Positions 5,742 to 11,370 of a DNA stretch of 13,828 bases are shown piece after piece. The position numbers were made by a program, and so were the translations under genes. Source of the DNA: Robiginitomaculum sp. (GTDB lineage Bacteria; Pseudomonadota; Alphaproteobacteria; Caulobacterales; Maricaulaceae); contig JALSHM010000336.1 of the NCBI GenBank assembly GCA_026982235.1, positions 1-13,828 of the forward strand. The letters are read 5' to 3'. The notes under the pieces were generated by a model, which saw only the letters and a list, made by a program, of their open reading frames with translations, was not told the origin of the DNA and did no database searches. How positions within the stretch are numbered: position 1 is the stretch's first letter; the number at the start of each line of letters is the position of its first letter.

Positions 5742-6156
5742 TTGTAACTTTCCTAGAATATTTGAATTGCATTTTCGCCAAGGTCAGCGCGGCCATGTAA
5801 ATTTCTGTTTTTTCGGTGTCATTGTCGGCCTCAAGTTTGGCCACAAATTCCGCCTTGGTGCCACCGAAGCATCCAGCGCGAACGAAAATACCTTCATCCA
5901 AATCAAAAAAATAAACTTTCCTCAGTTTAGAACCAATTCTTTCTGTTGCGAAATATGGGCTATTGTGGGAGCACATGCGGCCTTTTTCAAAGCGGCACCA
6001 CTCACCAAAGCGGCACCACTCACCAAAGAGGCATGACTCACCAAAGCTGCATGACTCTTGGAATTTCTTTATGGCGGTATAGTCACCTGTCGGGCACTGC
6101 TTGCGTCCGTTAATAACTAGTAGCGCATCAAATTCTACCTGTGTGTATTTTTTCAT
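5713..6156 (-). CDS. Cys-rich hexapeptide-repeat protein
   Basis: This 147-residue protein starts at ATG 6156 behind a clear SD (CGGAGAAATAAA). The N-terminus contains MKKYTQVEFDALL and CPTGDY. Residues about 34-62 are tandem hexapeptides of the form (E/C)xC-x-F-G (SCSFGE, SCLFGE, WCRFGE, WCRFEK), giving five evenly spaced cysteines. The C-terminal part has RKVYFFDLDEGIFVRAGCFGGTKAEFVAKL, a conserved-looking cap. I recall related phage and bacteroidetes proteins with many more CSFGE.C copies, probably forming a stacked beta-solenoid or zinc-binding rod; this copy is short. The biochemical role is unknown. The repeat is also visible as an 18-bp DNA tandem repeat, so copy number may vary by slippage. 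Confidence 0.8.
   Translation of the reverse strand: MKKYTQVEFDALLVINGRKQCPTGDYTAIKKFQESCSFGESCLFGEWCRFGEWCRFEKGRMCSHNSPYFATERIGSKLRKVYFFDLDEGIFVRAGCFGGTKAEFVAKLEADNDTEKTEIYMAALTLAKMQFKYSRKVTNETKRNELR
5983..6061. repeat. 18-bp tandem repeat encoding Cys hexapeptides
   Basis: Units lie at 6001-6018, 6019-6036 and 6037-6054, with consensus CTCACCAAAGNGGCANNA on the plus strand. A diverged unit is at 5983-6000 (14 of 18 matching) and a partial one starts at 6055. The period of 18 keeps frame in the minus-strand gene, encoding six residues per unit. There are no spacers, so it is not a CRISPR array. Confidence 0.9.
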
Positions 6157-6214
6157 TTTATTTCTCCGTTTGTTTGATTTCCGGAAAAGTGCATATTGGA
6201 GATCCATAGGGCAA

Positions 6215-6688
6215 TCAAAACTGTATCCCCCTTGCCTTAAGCTGCTCTTCCGTCACCAATGATCGATCAAGCATCTCGCGGACAAGGCTTGGCGTAAAAC
6301 ATGAATTTGAGACAAAGGCATTCTGGTTTTTTATACTTTCAGACCAATGCGCCGCCATATCAATTTTTTGGACCGAACCGCCATTTATCTCACGCCTTAT
6401 AAGCGCGACAATGTGACCCTCGTTTGGCTTTTTGTTCGGGTTCTCGATAACGTGGGCATCAAACGCCCTGCTAATTTCGCCGATGGTGAATTGCTCAAGC
6501 GCGTCCATCCACTTTAGGAACATTTTGGCCTTCACTACTTTGGATGATGGGTTCCTCCACCACCCTCCGTTGTTGAGCGAGGCTTCCACCTCCAGCCCAA
6601 TCAGGTCACGATGGTGGTCTAGCTCTTGCCGCCGCTTGGATGATGTCGAGAGTTTCTTCGCCTTGATTGCGTGAAGTTCTGTTCCCAT
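6215..6688 (-). CDS. Probable replication-accessory protein (helicase-loader-like position)
   Basis: This 157-residue protein begins at ATG 6688 with an unusually strong SD (AGGAGGG). It overlaps the DUF1376-type gene's end by 83 bases, the largest overlap between same-strand genes here. The N-terminus is basic (AIKAKKLSTSSKRRQEL). Residues about 55-100 have the pattern KWMDALEQFTIGEISRAF followed by PNKKPNEGHIVALIRRE. The W..AL..F...EI..AF plus NP..P..GHI.ALI arrangement recurs in phage proteins lying beside replication genes, which are often suggested to load helicase. This is family recall plus context. The C-terminal third is helical, ending LVTEEQLKARGI. No ATPase motif is present, so it is not a DnaC-type AAA+ loader. 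Confidence 0.6.
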   Translation of the reverse strand: MGTELHAIKAKKLSTSSKRRQELDHHRDLIGLEVEASLNNGGWWRNPSSKVVKAKMFLKWMDALEQFTIGEISRAFDAHVIENPNKKPNEGHIVALIRREINGGSVQKIDMAAHWSESIKNQNAFVSNSCFTPSLVREMLDRSLVTEEQLKARGIQF

Positions 6689-7436
6689 ATTTTCGCCCTC
6701 CTACCGGCGATACCGGCACCAAACCCGGCTGAGCCTTAGCTCCGGCGAATCGTGCCATTGGTTCTGAAAAATACTTAAAAGACACTGCTGGTCCGTCCTG
6801 TTTGTTCGCGGTCGTTTCGGTGATTACACCAAGAATTTCCGATTCTGTCAACCCGAGAGATTGCCATCGCCTGAGTTCAAGCATATCCGTTGGCGTGCCG
6901 ATCAGCCTGCCCGTGGCGGTAAGGCCGCTTTGGTCGTGACCCATGGCGACAATGATTTTATCCCTAAAAGTTAAATCTTGATTTTCCGCGCGCGCGTTAC
7001 CACCACCATATGGCTCTGGTTCTGGTTCTGGTTCTGGTTGGCATATGCGTTTATCTTGCTTCCGCAATGCGCCCGCATTATTGTCACCGTTGATTTTATT
7101 GCATTTTACATCCCAACGCTCTTGTGCTGCTGCTCTAGCTTTCGATGATTTTTCTACAACTTTATTTATTTCTTTTGCAACTCTTTCATTAAATATTCCA
7201 CCTTCTCCCTCTGAAACCTTCCCTTCGCTGATTAAATAATTGAGTATTTTAACAAAGTGTCGCTTAGAATTGCAGCCGCAAATACGGTAAAGACGATCAT
7301 CATTGCGCTCAATCGGCTCTGCCATTTCATACATTCTCGCGATTAGTGTAATGTATACGCCGACCTCATCAGCCTTCATCCCGAGCGTGCCGGCTAACCA
7401 ATCAGATGGGTAAAAAGGTATGTGTGTAATACTCAT
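6606..7436 (-). CDS. DUF1376-type phage replication protein
   Basis: This protein has 276 residues from ATG 7436. The first about 90 residues match DUF1376, a winged-helix domain found in phage replication and primosome-type proteins: HIPFYPSDWLAGTLGMKADE, then GVYITLIARMYE, RLYRICGC, a LNYLISEGKV helix and FNERVAKEI. An acidic/proline linker (EPEPEPEPEP, about residues 138-147) separates it from a C-terminal part with LRRWQSLGLTESEILGVI and VSFKYFSEPMARF, typical of such proteins. A likely role is recognising the origin or recruiting the replicative helicase with the downstream 157-residue protein. The start lies one base past the upstream HTH gene's stop, with GTGGA as a modest SD. The 3' end overlaps the next gene by 83 bases. 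Confidence 0.75.
   Translation of the reverse strand: MSITHIPFYPSDWLAGTLGMKADEVGVYITLIARMYEMAEPIERNDDRLYRICGCNSKRHFVKILNYLISEGKVSEGEGGIFNERVAKEINKVVEKSSKARAAAQERWDVKCNKINGDNNAGALRKQDKRICQPEPEPEPEPYGGGNARAENQDLTFRDKIIVAMGHDQSGLTATGRLIGTPTDMLELRRWQSLGLTESEILGVITETTANKQDGPAVSFKYFSEPMARFAGAKAQPGLVPVSPVGGRKYGNRTSRNQGEETLDIIQAAARARPPS
7015..7038. repeat. Hexanucleotide repeat (TCTGGT)4 encoding Pro-Glu linker
   Basis: Four perfect TCTGGT units run head to tail and continue imperfectly on both sides. On the minus strand they encode the alternating Pro-Glu linker of the DUF1376-type protein. Gain or loss of a unit changes linker length by two residues without shifting frame. Confidence 0.9.
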
Positions 7437-7437
7437 C

Positions 7438-7638
7438 TTATTGTCCACTACCAGTATTATCAGGCATCCAGCCATTGCGGATTGCTTTACAGTGCCGGCT
7501 AACCGTGCCTTTATTTAAGTCGAGTGATTTGGCGATTTCATATACCTTAATTTTCGGATTGTCGCGCATTATCTCAAAGATTTTAGTGCGGCGATCCATG
7601 CCGACCGTGCGGTCATGCGCGTAGCTTTCATGTGACAT
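7438..7638 (-). CDS. Small helix-turn-helix regulator at head of leftward operon
   Basis: This 66-residue protein starts at ATG 7638, chosen because GGAG lies seven bases upstream and the predicted promoter would give a leader of about 25 bases. ATG 7650 is an alternative adding four residues. Residues about 16-58 form a compact HTH: DRRTKIFEIMRDN, then KVYEIAKSLDLNKGTVSRHC with the recognition helix at NKGTVSRHCKAIRNGW. The TVSRH pattern is common in winged-helix and FaeA/LexA-like regulators. It is the first gene of the 12-gene minus-strand run and abuts a 16-bp palindrome that covers its own promoter, so autoregulation is plausible. It could also be a replication-linked DNA-binding protein, since the DUF1376 gene follows directly. 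Confidence 0.75.
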   Translation of the reverse strand: MSHESYAHDRTVGMDRRTKIFEIMRDNPKIKVYEIAKSLDLNKGTVSRHCKAIRNGWMPDNTGSGQ

Positions 7639-7665
7639 AAGCATCTCCATTCAGGTTTTCTCACC

Positions 7666-7693
7666 TATATCTTAAAAAATAGGTTGCGCGCAA
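7666..7693 (-). promoter_or_regulatory. Candidate promoter for the leftward 7638-3132 operon
   Basis: On the minus strand, -35 TTGCGC (7693-7688), a 16-base spacer and -10 GATATA (7671-7666) would start transcription near 7659, about 20-25 bases before ATG 7638. Both boxes deviate from consensus. The -35 lies within the palindrome at 7681-7696, as expected for a repressible promoter. Confidence 0.45.
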
Positions 7694-7719
7694 CCTCCAA
7701 TTATGTAATGGGTTACATA
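7681..7719. promoter_or_regulatory. Two palindromes in the divergent gap (putative operators)
   Basis: AGGTTGCGCGCAACCT (7681-7696) is a perfect 16-bp palindrome. Five bases further, TATGTAA (7702-7708) and TTACATA (7713-7719) form a second exact inverted repeat around TGGG. Both lie between the leftward HTH gene and the rightward microprotein gene at 7743. A rightward promoter is expected in this gap, but I find no convincing -35/-10 pair for it. Confidence 0.5.
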
Positions 7720-7742
7720 TTAAGCCCGCGAAAGGAATAAAA

Positions 7743-7916
7743 ATGGATGATTTCACGAAAAAACTTGCCGATCTAAACCATGAGGAGAAAATGCGCAAAG
7801 GGCGTGCTCGGTCTAAAATGTGGTCAGATATATGGGAGGTTGCTACAGATATTATTGCCACTACCATTGTGGCGGTTCTTATTGTTGGCGCGATTTACGT
7901 GCTTTTGTCACAATGA
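7743..7916 (+). CDS. Small single-pass membrane protein (family member 2 of 3)
   Basis: This 57-residue gene is first in the long rightward block, with SD AAAGGAATAAAA before ATG 7743. It begins MDDFTKKLADLNHEEKMRKG, a charged cytoplasmic-type head. The rest includes KMWSDIWEVATDII and a membrane helix at about 37-55 (ATTIVAVLIVGAIYVLLS). It aligns along its length with the protein at 3061 (shared F.K.LAD.NH, MR, R, MW, I..V.TD). The two genes lie 4.7 kb apart, each close to a palindrome. It ends in an ATGA overlap with the winged-helix gene. The function is unknown; a membrane-tethered inhibitor or exclusion factor is possible but unproven. Confidence 0.75.
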   Translation: MDDFTKKLADLNHEEKMRKGRARSKMWSDIWEVATDIIATTIVAVLIVGAIYVLLSQ

Positions 7917-8278
7917 CGCGCCCCGCAACAGAGCAGGAATATGCTCAGAAATACGCTGAATATGCGGCGGCTTGCCGTGCCAGCAGTAGGCCTGATGTTC
8001 GCGAATATCACCGAACAGGAAAGCAGTGGCCGCAGGATGTATTGCTCGGGAGGCCATGCACAAAGGAAGCCATTAAAACACGGGCGTTGATCTTGGAGGG
8101 CATGCGCGGGAATCTGGGATGGCTTCGGGCTTTCGAGGTTTACCAACTATGCCCTAAAATTACATCTAAGCGGAGATTTGAAACCGCTATTTTGTGGCTT
8201 ACCGGGTCGGGTGAGGTCGAATTGGACCGGTCTGGTCGGTATAAACTTTATAGGTTGGGTGGCAACAAGGGAGAATAA
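7913..8278 (+). CDS. Putative winged-helix protein
   Basis: This 121-residue protein starts at ATG 7913, overlapping the microprotein stop in an ATGA junction; the frame is open further upstream, but those residues are antisense-like and lie within the microprotein gene. The N-terminal half is helical and polar (QEYAQKYAEYAAACRASSR). The C-terminal half (about 65-118) looks like a winged helix: NLGWLRAFEVYQL, then a SKRRFETAILWL recognition helix and a wing, SGEVELDRSGRYKLYRL. This suggests DNA binding and transcription control of the rightward block. There is no enzymatic motif. The domain call is from secondary-structure pattern only. Confidence 0.65.
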   Translation: MTRPATEQEYAQKYAEYAAACRASSRPDVREYHRTGKQWPQDVLLGRPCTKEAIKTRALILEGMRGNLGWLRAFEVYQLCPKITSKRRFETAILWLTGSGEVELDRSGRYKLYRLGGNKGE

Positions 8279-8279
8279 T

Positions 8280-8357
8280 ATGCAATATGAAATCAAAAAC
8301 CGCTTTACGGGGCATGTGATTTATACCGCCGAAATTGACGTGGAGGATTTAGCATGA
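8280..8357 (+). CDS. 25-residue micro-gene resembling the N-terminus of a larger phage family
   Basis: The peptide begins MQYEIKNRFTGHVIYTAEID and ends VEDLA. It has a very good SD (AAGGGAGAATAAT before ATG 8280) and closes in an ATGA overlap with the membrane gene at 8354. The YEIKNRFTG.V.YTAEI stretch is the opening of a phage family I recall as normally continuing into a longer, often pentapeptide-repeat, protein. Here only the first two beta strands remain. It may be a functional micro-protein, a coupling leader or a remnant. The intact SD and overlap argue against simple decay. Confidence 0.55.
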   Translation: MQYEIKNRFTGHVIYTAEIDVEDLA

Positions 8358-8548
8358 GTCGCTTGAACGGGTCAATCGCTGCCAATAACGCCAAGGTGCG
8401 CGCTCGCCGCGAGCTTGGTATCGAATGGCAAGAGCAGGAGATTGCGCGGCTTGAGCGCAAAATCAGGCGGATTAGGGCTGTATTCTGGCCGATCTGGGGA
8501 GCGTTGGTATTAGCCGCTGTGGTTAATGGCGCTTGGCGTTTTATGTAA
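8354..8548 (+). CDS. Small membrane protein (family member 3 of 3)
   Basis: This 64-residue protein is translationally coupled (ATGA) to the 25-residue gene. It begins MSRLNGSIAANNAKVRARRE and has a long charged helix (WQEQEIARLERKIRRIRAV). A membrane segment lies at about 44-60 (WPIWGALVLAAVVNGAW) with a very short C-terminal tail. The stretch IAANNAKVRARRE aligns with LADNNHAVRMRRE of the protein at 3061, so I group it with the proteins at 3061 and 7743, although the similarity is weaker and limited to the head and overall design. A single-span protein with a basic cytoplasmic helix is predicted. The function is unknown. Confidence 0.7.
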   Translation: MSRLNGSIAANNAKVRARRELGIEWQEQEIARLERKIRRIRAVFWPIWGALVLAAVVNGAWRFM

Positions 8549-8587
8549 TTCATCCGGCTGGGTATAGACACCCTCCAAAGCCGTAAA

Positions 8588-8619
8588 TGGGGCGCGCGGT
8601 GCCGGAATGAAGCGCCCCA
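8588..8619. promoter_or_regulatory. Intergenic hairpin before the exonuclease gene
   Basis: TGGGGCGC (8588-8595) pairs with GCGCCCCA (8612-8619) around a 16-base loop. It ends six bases before the AAGGAG ribosome binding site of the exonuclease gene. No U-tract follows, so a simple intrinsic terminator is unlikely. It may influence message processing or ribosome access. Confidence 0.55.
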
Positions 8620-8639
8620 CAATCAAGGAGAATGAAATT

Positions 8640-9554
8640 ATGAAACATGACGATTTAATGCCAACACCGCCGCCTATAGGTGATGGGGTAAGTGTTTGCA
8701 AACCTGTGAGCAGGCCGGTGGATGAGGATAAAGCCACGACGAAGCACGATATGTTGAAAAAGCGCGTATCTGACGCTAAATTGCAGGCTGATAATGCAAG
8801 TTGGAACATGGGCGAAATCCGCAGGAAGGATCTTGACCGCGCTAAAGGCGAATTGCGTGAATATGAGCGTGTGATGGAGACGGGCGGCGATCCGGCCTCT
8901 GATGCTGTTGAAAAATACGTGGTTTTCGACACCGAAACCACGGGTATTTTTCTATATCGGCTTGGTGACGGCTCACCAGCCCCAGCGGATGGCCAAGGAC
9001 AGCCGCGCCTCGCTTCCTTTGCGGCAATCATCACTGATGCTGATGGTAACGAAATGAGCCGAGAAAAGCACTATATCCGACCAGATGGTTGGTCTATGCC
9101 GCAGGGCGAACTCCCGAGCGGGAAACCGGCGGCCGGCAAAATCAACGGCCTCACCGATGAGTTCCTTACCGAGAACGGCGTTGATGTCGAATATGTGCTA
9201 GATTTGTGGGAGGGGTATATCGCGCGCGGGCTTATCCCAGCCGCATTCAACGCTCAGTTTGACGCAAAGATGATGCGCGCCGAGCTGCGCCGTGCGGGGC
9301 GCGATGATCTGTTTGAGCAAACCAAACAAACCTGCATCATGCGCGCGATGAAGCCATACAAAGAACAGGGAATGGTGTTAAATCGCGGATATGTGAAGCT
9401 TTCGGTCGCCTGTGATTTTTTTGGGATTGTCAACGACAACCCTCACGACGCTATGGCCGACACAGAAGCGACGGTGGAGCTGCTTAAAATCCTGATCAGG
9501 GATGGCAACGTAATCCCGCCGAAGGTCCATTACGCGAAAAAGGCAGGTGAGTGA
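8640..9554 (+). CDS. DEDDh 3'-5' exonuclease (DnaQ-like)
   Basis: This protein has 304 residues from ATG 8640, selected for AAGGAG nine bases upstream; an ATG at 8607 would add 11 residues but lies inside the hairpin. All three exonuclease motifs are present: Exo I D97-T-E99-T-T-G, Exo II AFNAQFD with N204 and D208, and Exo III H269-D-A-M-A-D274. These bind two metal ions and hydrolyse DNA or RNA 3' ends. The fold resembles DnaQ/epsilon-type proofreaders and ExoX. An extra N-terminal region of about 90 residues is polar and helical (MLKKRVSDAKLQADNASWN, DLDRAKGELREYERV) and could be a partner-binding coiled coil. No polymerase gene is in the window. A likely role is recombination or repair trimming, or proofreading in trans. 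Confidence 0.9.
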   Translation: MKHDDLMPTPPPIGDGVSVCKPVSRPVDEDKATTKHDMLKKRVSDAKLQADNASWNMGEIRRKDLDRAKGELREYERVMETGGDPASDAVEKYVVFDTETTGIFLYRLGDGSPAPADGQGQPRLASFAAIITDADGNEMSREKHYIRPDGWSMPQGELPSGKPAAGKINGLTDEFLTENGVDVEYVLDLWEGYIARGLIPAAFNAQFDAKMMRAELRRAGRDDLFEQTKQTCIMRAMKPYKEQGMVLNRGYVKLSVACDFFGIVNDNPHDAMADTEATVELLKILIRDGNVIPPKVHYAKKAGE

Positions 9555-9853
9555 TGGAGCGGCGGTGTAAATGGCATGAATGTGGTAAGGAATTCACCCC
9601 GGGCCACGCGATGCGGCAGTATTGCTCCCCCAAATGCCGGAAACGGCGCTTGGACTGGACAAAATCGCGCGGGTCCGCGATTGTGAACCGGATACTATCA
9701 ACAAGTCCATCAGGCCTTCATGTTGTCGCCTTTGATGAGCAGCGTAAATTGCTTGCGGAAATACACGGGAAAGCGCCGCACGCGACAAAAAAAGAGATCA
9801 ACGATCTAAAAAAGACCATAAAACGTATTGAGTTTAATACATATAATGGGTAA
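9554..9853 (+). CDS. Zinc-finger protein
   Basis: This 99-residue protein starts at ATG 9554, giving a TGATG overlap with the exonuclease stop; a GTG one codon earlier is possible. C5 and C10 (CKWHEC) plus C24 and C28 (CSPKC), with GKEFTPG and basic CRKRRLDW between and after, form a treble-clef-like zinc site. Short phage proteins with the same C...C...YCS..CR.R pattern are common. The C-terminal half is helical and Lys-rich (KKEINDLKKTIKRIEF). Nucleic-acid binding is likely. Translational coupling to the exonuclease suggests they work together, perhaps to target DNA ends, which is inferred. Confidence 0.75.
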   Translation: MERRCKWHECGKEFTPGHAMRQYCSPKCRKRRLDWTKSRGSAIVNRILSTSPSGLHVVAFDEQRKLLAEIHGKAPHATKKEINDLKKTIKRIEFNTYNG

Positions 9854-9859
9854 TGTGTT

Positions 9860-9891
9860 GGGGCAGGCTACCCGCGAAAACAGCCTGCCCC
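9860..9891. promoter_or_regulatory. Strong intergenic hairpin before the 9920 gene
   Basis: GGGGCAGGCT (9860-9869) and AGCCTGCCCC (9882-9891) form a perfect 10-bp GC-rich stem with a 12-base loop. It follows the zinc-finger stop by six bases and precedes the AGGAG of the next gene by about 17. The absence of a T-run argues against a standard terminator; mRNA 3'-end protection or attenuation is possible. Confidence 0.65.
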
Positions 9892-9919
9892 GAAGCAACT
9901 CAGTGGTTAGGAGACTGAA

Positions 9920-10168
9920 TTGACAGATAAAAAGATAAACGACTATCAAGAAAAACGCAACATGCTTGCCGCGCGAAAAGTTTTCACTTATGCGCCTATG
10001 CAAGATGGTCGCGAGTTTCTTGCCCGTGTTAATGGTTGGCCAATTGATTTTCGTGGTAAAACCGCAATGCAGGCAGTAAAGCGCGCGCGCGCATTTATAG
10101 AGGTAGAGCTTAAAAAGCTTGATGCGGCTGAGGAAAAGCGCTTGCGCATGTCGAGACCAAGTAAATGA
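9920..10168 (+). CDS. Small basic hypothetical protein with TTG start
   Basis: This 82-residue product uses TTG 9920, supported by AGGAGA eight bases upstream; the first internal ATG (residue 15) has no good SD. The sequence has a charged start (TDKKINDYQEKRNMLAARK), an aromatic FTYAPMQDGREFLARVNGWP centre and a long C-terminal helix, TAMQAVKRARAFIEVELKKL. The latter resembles the small helical end of phage DNA-binding or recombination accessory proteins. It ends in an ATGA overlap with the next gene. I recognise no family with confidence. The TTG start and upstream hairpin suggest low or regulated expression. Confidence 0.7.
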   Translation: MTDKKINDYQEKRNMLAARKVFTYAPMQDGREFLARVNGWPIDFRGKTAMQAVKRARAFIEVELKKLDAAEEKRLRMSRPSK

Positions 10169-10548
10169 ACGAGCCAACCCCAATAATGCGGCTTTTGAGG
10201 TGGCACCGCGCGTTTATGCGTGGCGACAATCCTGACCGGCACGATGGCTGGCCGGAATGTGGCTGGTATAAAATGCAGCGGGTAAAAAATGGCCCTTGGC
10301 TTCCCGTGGAAATATGGTGTGACCAGAAGATAGATGAGCACGGGCTACTTATTGATGACGAGGTTATCCGTGCGCGCGTCTGGGGGGAGGAGGAGGATGC
10401 CGCTGAAATATGGACATACCTCAAGCCAATTTCCCGCAAAGAGTTTGAAAACCTGACCGAATATCGCCTGAGAAATCAGCATATCCTCCAAGATTACCAA
10501 TCGATTGACTTGTCGGATATACCTACACCAATCCCAAATGGAGCATAA
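10165..10548 (+). CDS. Conserved phage hypothetical protein (GWYK type)
   Basis: This 127-residue protein is coupled to the preceding gene by ATGA. The core GWYKMQRVKNGPWLPVEIW (about 33-51) followed by IDEHGLL, RARVWGEEED and IWTYLKPISRKEFENL matches, from memory, a common phage family in proteobacteria with GWYK..L..GGPWVP..IW and P(I/L)S..E(F/Y) motifs. No activity is known for it as far as I am aware. The two-strand GPW..V.IW block and Tyr/Trp richness suggest a compact beta domain. It ends one base before the ATG of the next gene. The context is recombination and DNA-end processing. Confidence 0.75.
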   Translation: MNEPTPIMRLLRWHRAFMRGDNPDRHDGWPECGWYKMQRVKNGPWLPVEIWCDQKIDEHGLLIDDEVIRARVWGEEEDAAEIWTYLKPISRKEFENLTEYRLRNQHILQDYQSIDLSDIPTPIPNGA

Positions 10549-10549
10549 A

Positions 10550-11347
10550 ATGAACGATATAAACCCCGTTTCACCTGATGAAATTACCACCAATCCGGGT
10601 CCAAACCCTGATACCGGTATTGGCGGCAACAACCCGCCGGAGCCGATCTATGATCAGACTGAATATTTTGAGCTTAAAGCCAAGGTGGCCGCTTTCCTTG
10701 AAACGTCCAATAAATGGAAAAGAGCCAAGATCACCAACGAAACCTATGCGGCGGCGCTCACTGACCAGATTTCAGGGTTGCGTGGGTTGTTTAAGCGCAT
10801 AGAGGATGCCAGAAAAAAACGGAAGCAACCGTTTATTGATGGCGGCAAGGCTGTTGATGCTGATTTCAATGGGCTGAAAGATTTGGTAACGGCATCGGCA
10901 GATAGTTTGAAGCCTGTCTTGCAAAAATGGTTGGACGCCGAGCAGGTTCGTTTGGACGCCGAGCAAGAGCGTAAGCGAGCGGCGGCACGGGAGGACGAGC
11001 GCATTGCTAACCTCAAAGCCATGGAGGCGCAGGAGAGCGGCGATATAGAGGCTGAGGTGGAGGCTGAAAGACTGCAAAAGAAGGCTGAAAAGAAAGCTGT
11101 TTCTGCTGCCAAGTCAGTTGCGGCTGTTGCCAAAAGTGCCTCCGGTGCTGGGCGCACAATTTCGCGCCGTAAACGCAGGCACTGCACAATCACCAACCAC
11201 CGCGTTTTGTTTATGCATTTCCAAGATCACCCGAAGGTGCTTGAGGTGCTTATTAACCTCGCCAATGCTGAGGCAAATAGTAAAGAGTTTACTGACGAAA
11301 GCGCCATACCAGGCGTGAAAATCGAAACAAAAACCACAATCGCTTAA
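10550..11347 (+). CDS. Coiled-coil phage protein of the recombination module
   Basis: This protein has 265 residues from ATG 10550 (SD GGAGCATAAA). The N-terminus is a disordered Pro/Asn tail with TGIGGNNPPEP (about 22-32), a variant of the GIGHNNPP tag seen on many alphaproteobacterial phage proteins. Residues about 60-200 form a long charged coiled coil, including an exact heptad duplication (LDAEQVR / LDAEQER, 21-bp repeat in the DNA). The C-terminal domain (about 205-265) contains TITNHRVLFMHFQDHPKVLEVLINLANAEA and IPGVKIETKTT, as in phage proteins encoded beside single-strand annealing proteins. It is probably structural or an adaptor for the downstream 408-residue protein; no catalytic motif is visible. 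Confidence 0.7.
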   Translation: MNDINPVSPDEITTNPGPNPDTGIGGNNPPEPIYDQTEYFELKAKVAAFLETSNKWKRAKITNETYAAALTDQISGLRGLFKRIEDARKKRKQPFIDGGKAVDADFNGLKDLVTASADSLKPVLQKWLDAEQVRLDAEQERKRAAAREDERIANLKAMEAQESGDIEAEVEAERLQKKAEKKAVSAAKSVAAVAKSASGAGRTISRRKRRHCTITNHRVLFMHFQDHPKVLEVLINLANAEANSKEFTDESAIPGVKIETKTTIA

Positions 11348-11370
11348 CTAGCTGAACAAGGAGTTCAATA

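Noticed and set aside
5599..6036. Plus-strand open frame of 145 codons
   Set aside because: Lies opposite three coupled minus-strand genes with SDs; its repeats merely mirror the hexapeptide repeat.
5983..6061. Possible CRISPR array
   Set aside because: Units are contiguous 18-bp coding repeats without spacers.
9860..9891. Rho-independent terminator
   Set aside because: Strong stem but no T-run after it, and tightly arranged same-strand genes continue; listed as a hairpin only.
10744..11196. Minus-strand open frame of 150 codons
   Set aside because: Ser/Ala/Leu-rich antisense of the coiled-coil gene; an artefact of its codon pattern.
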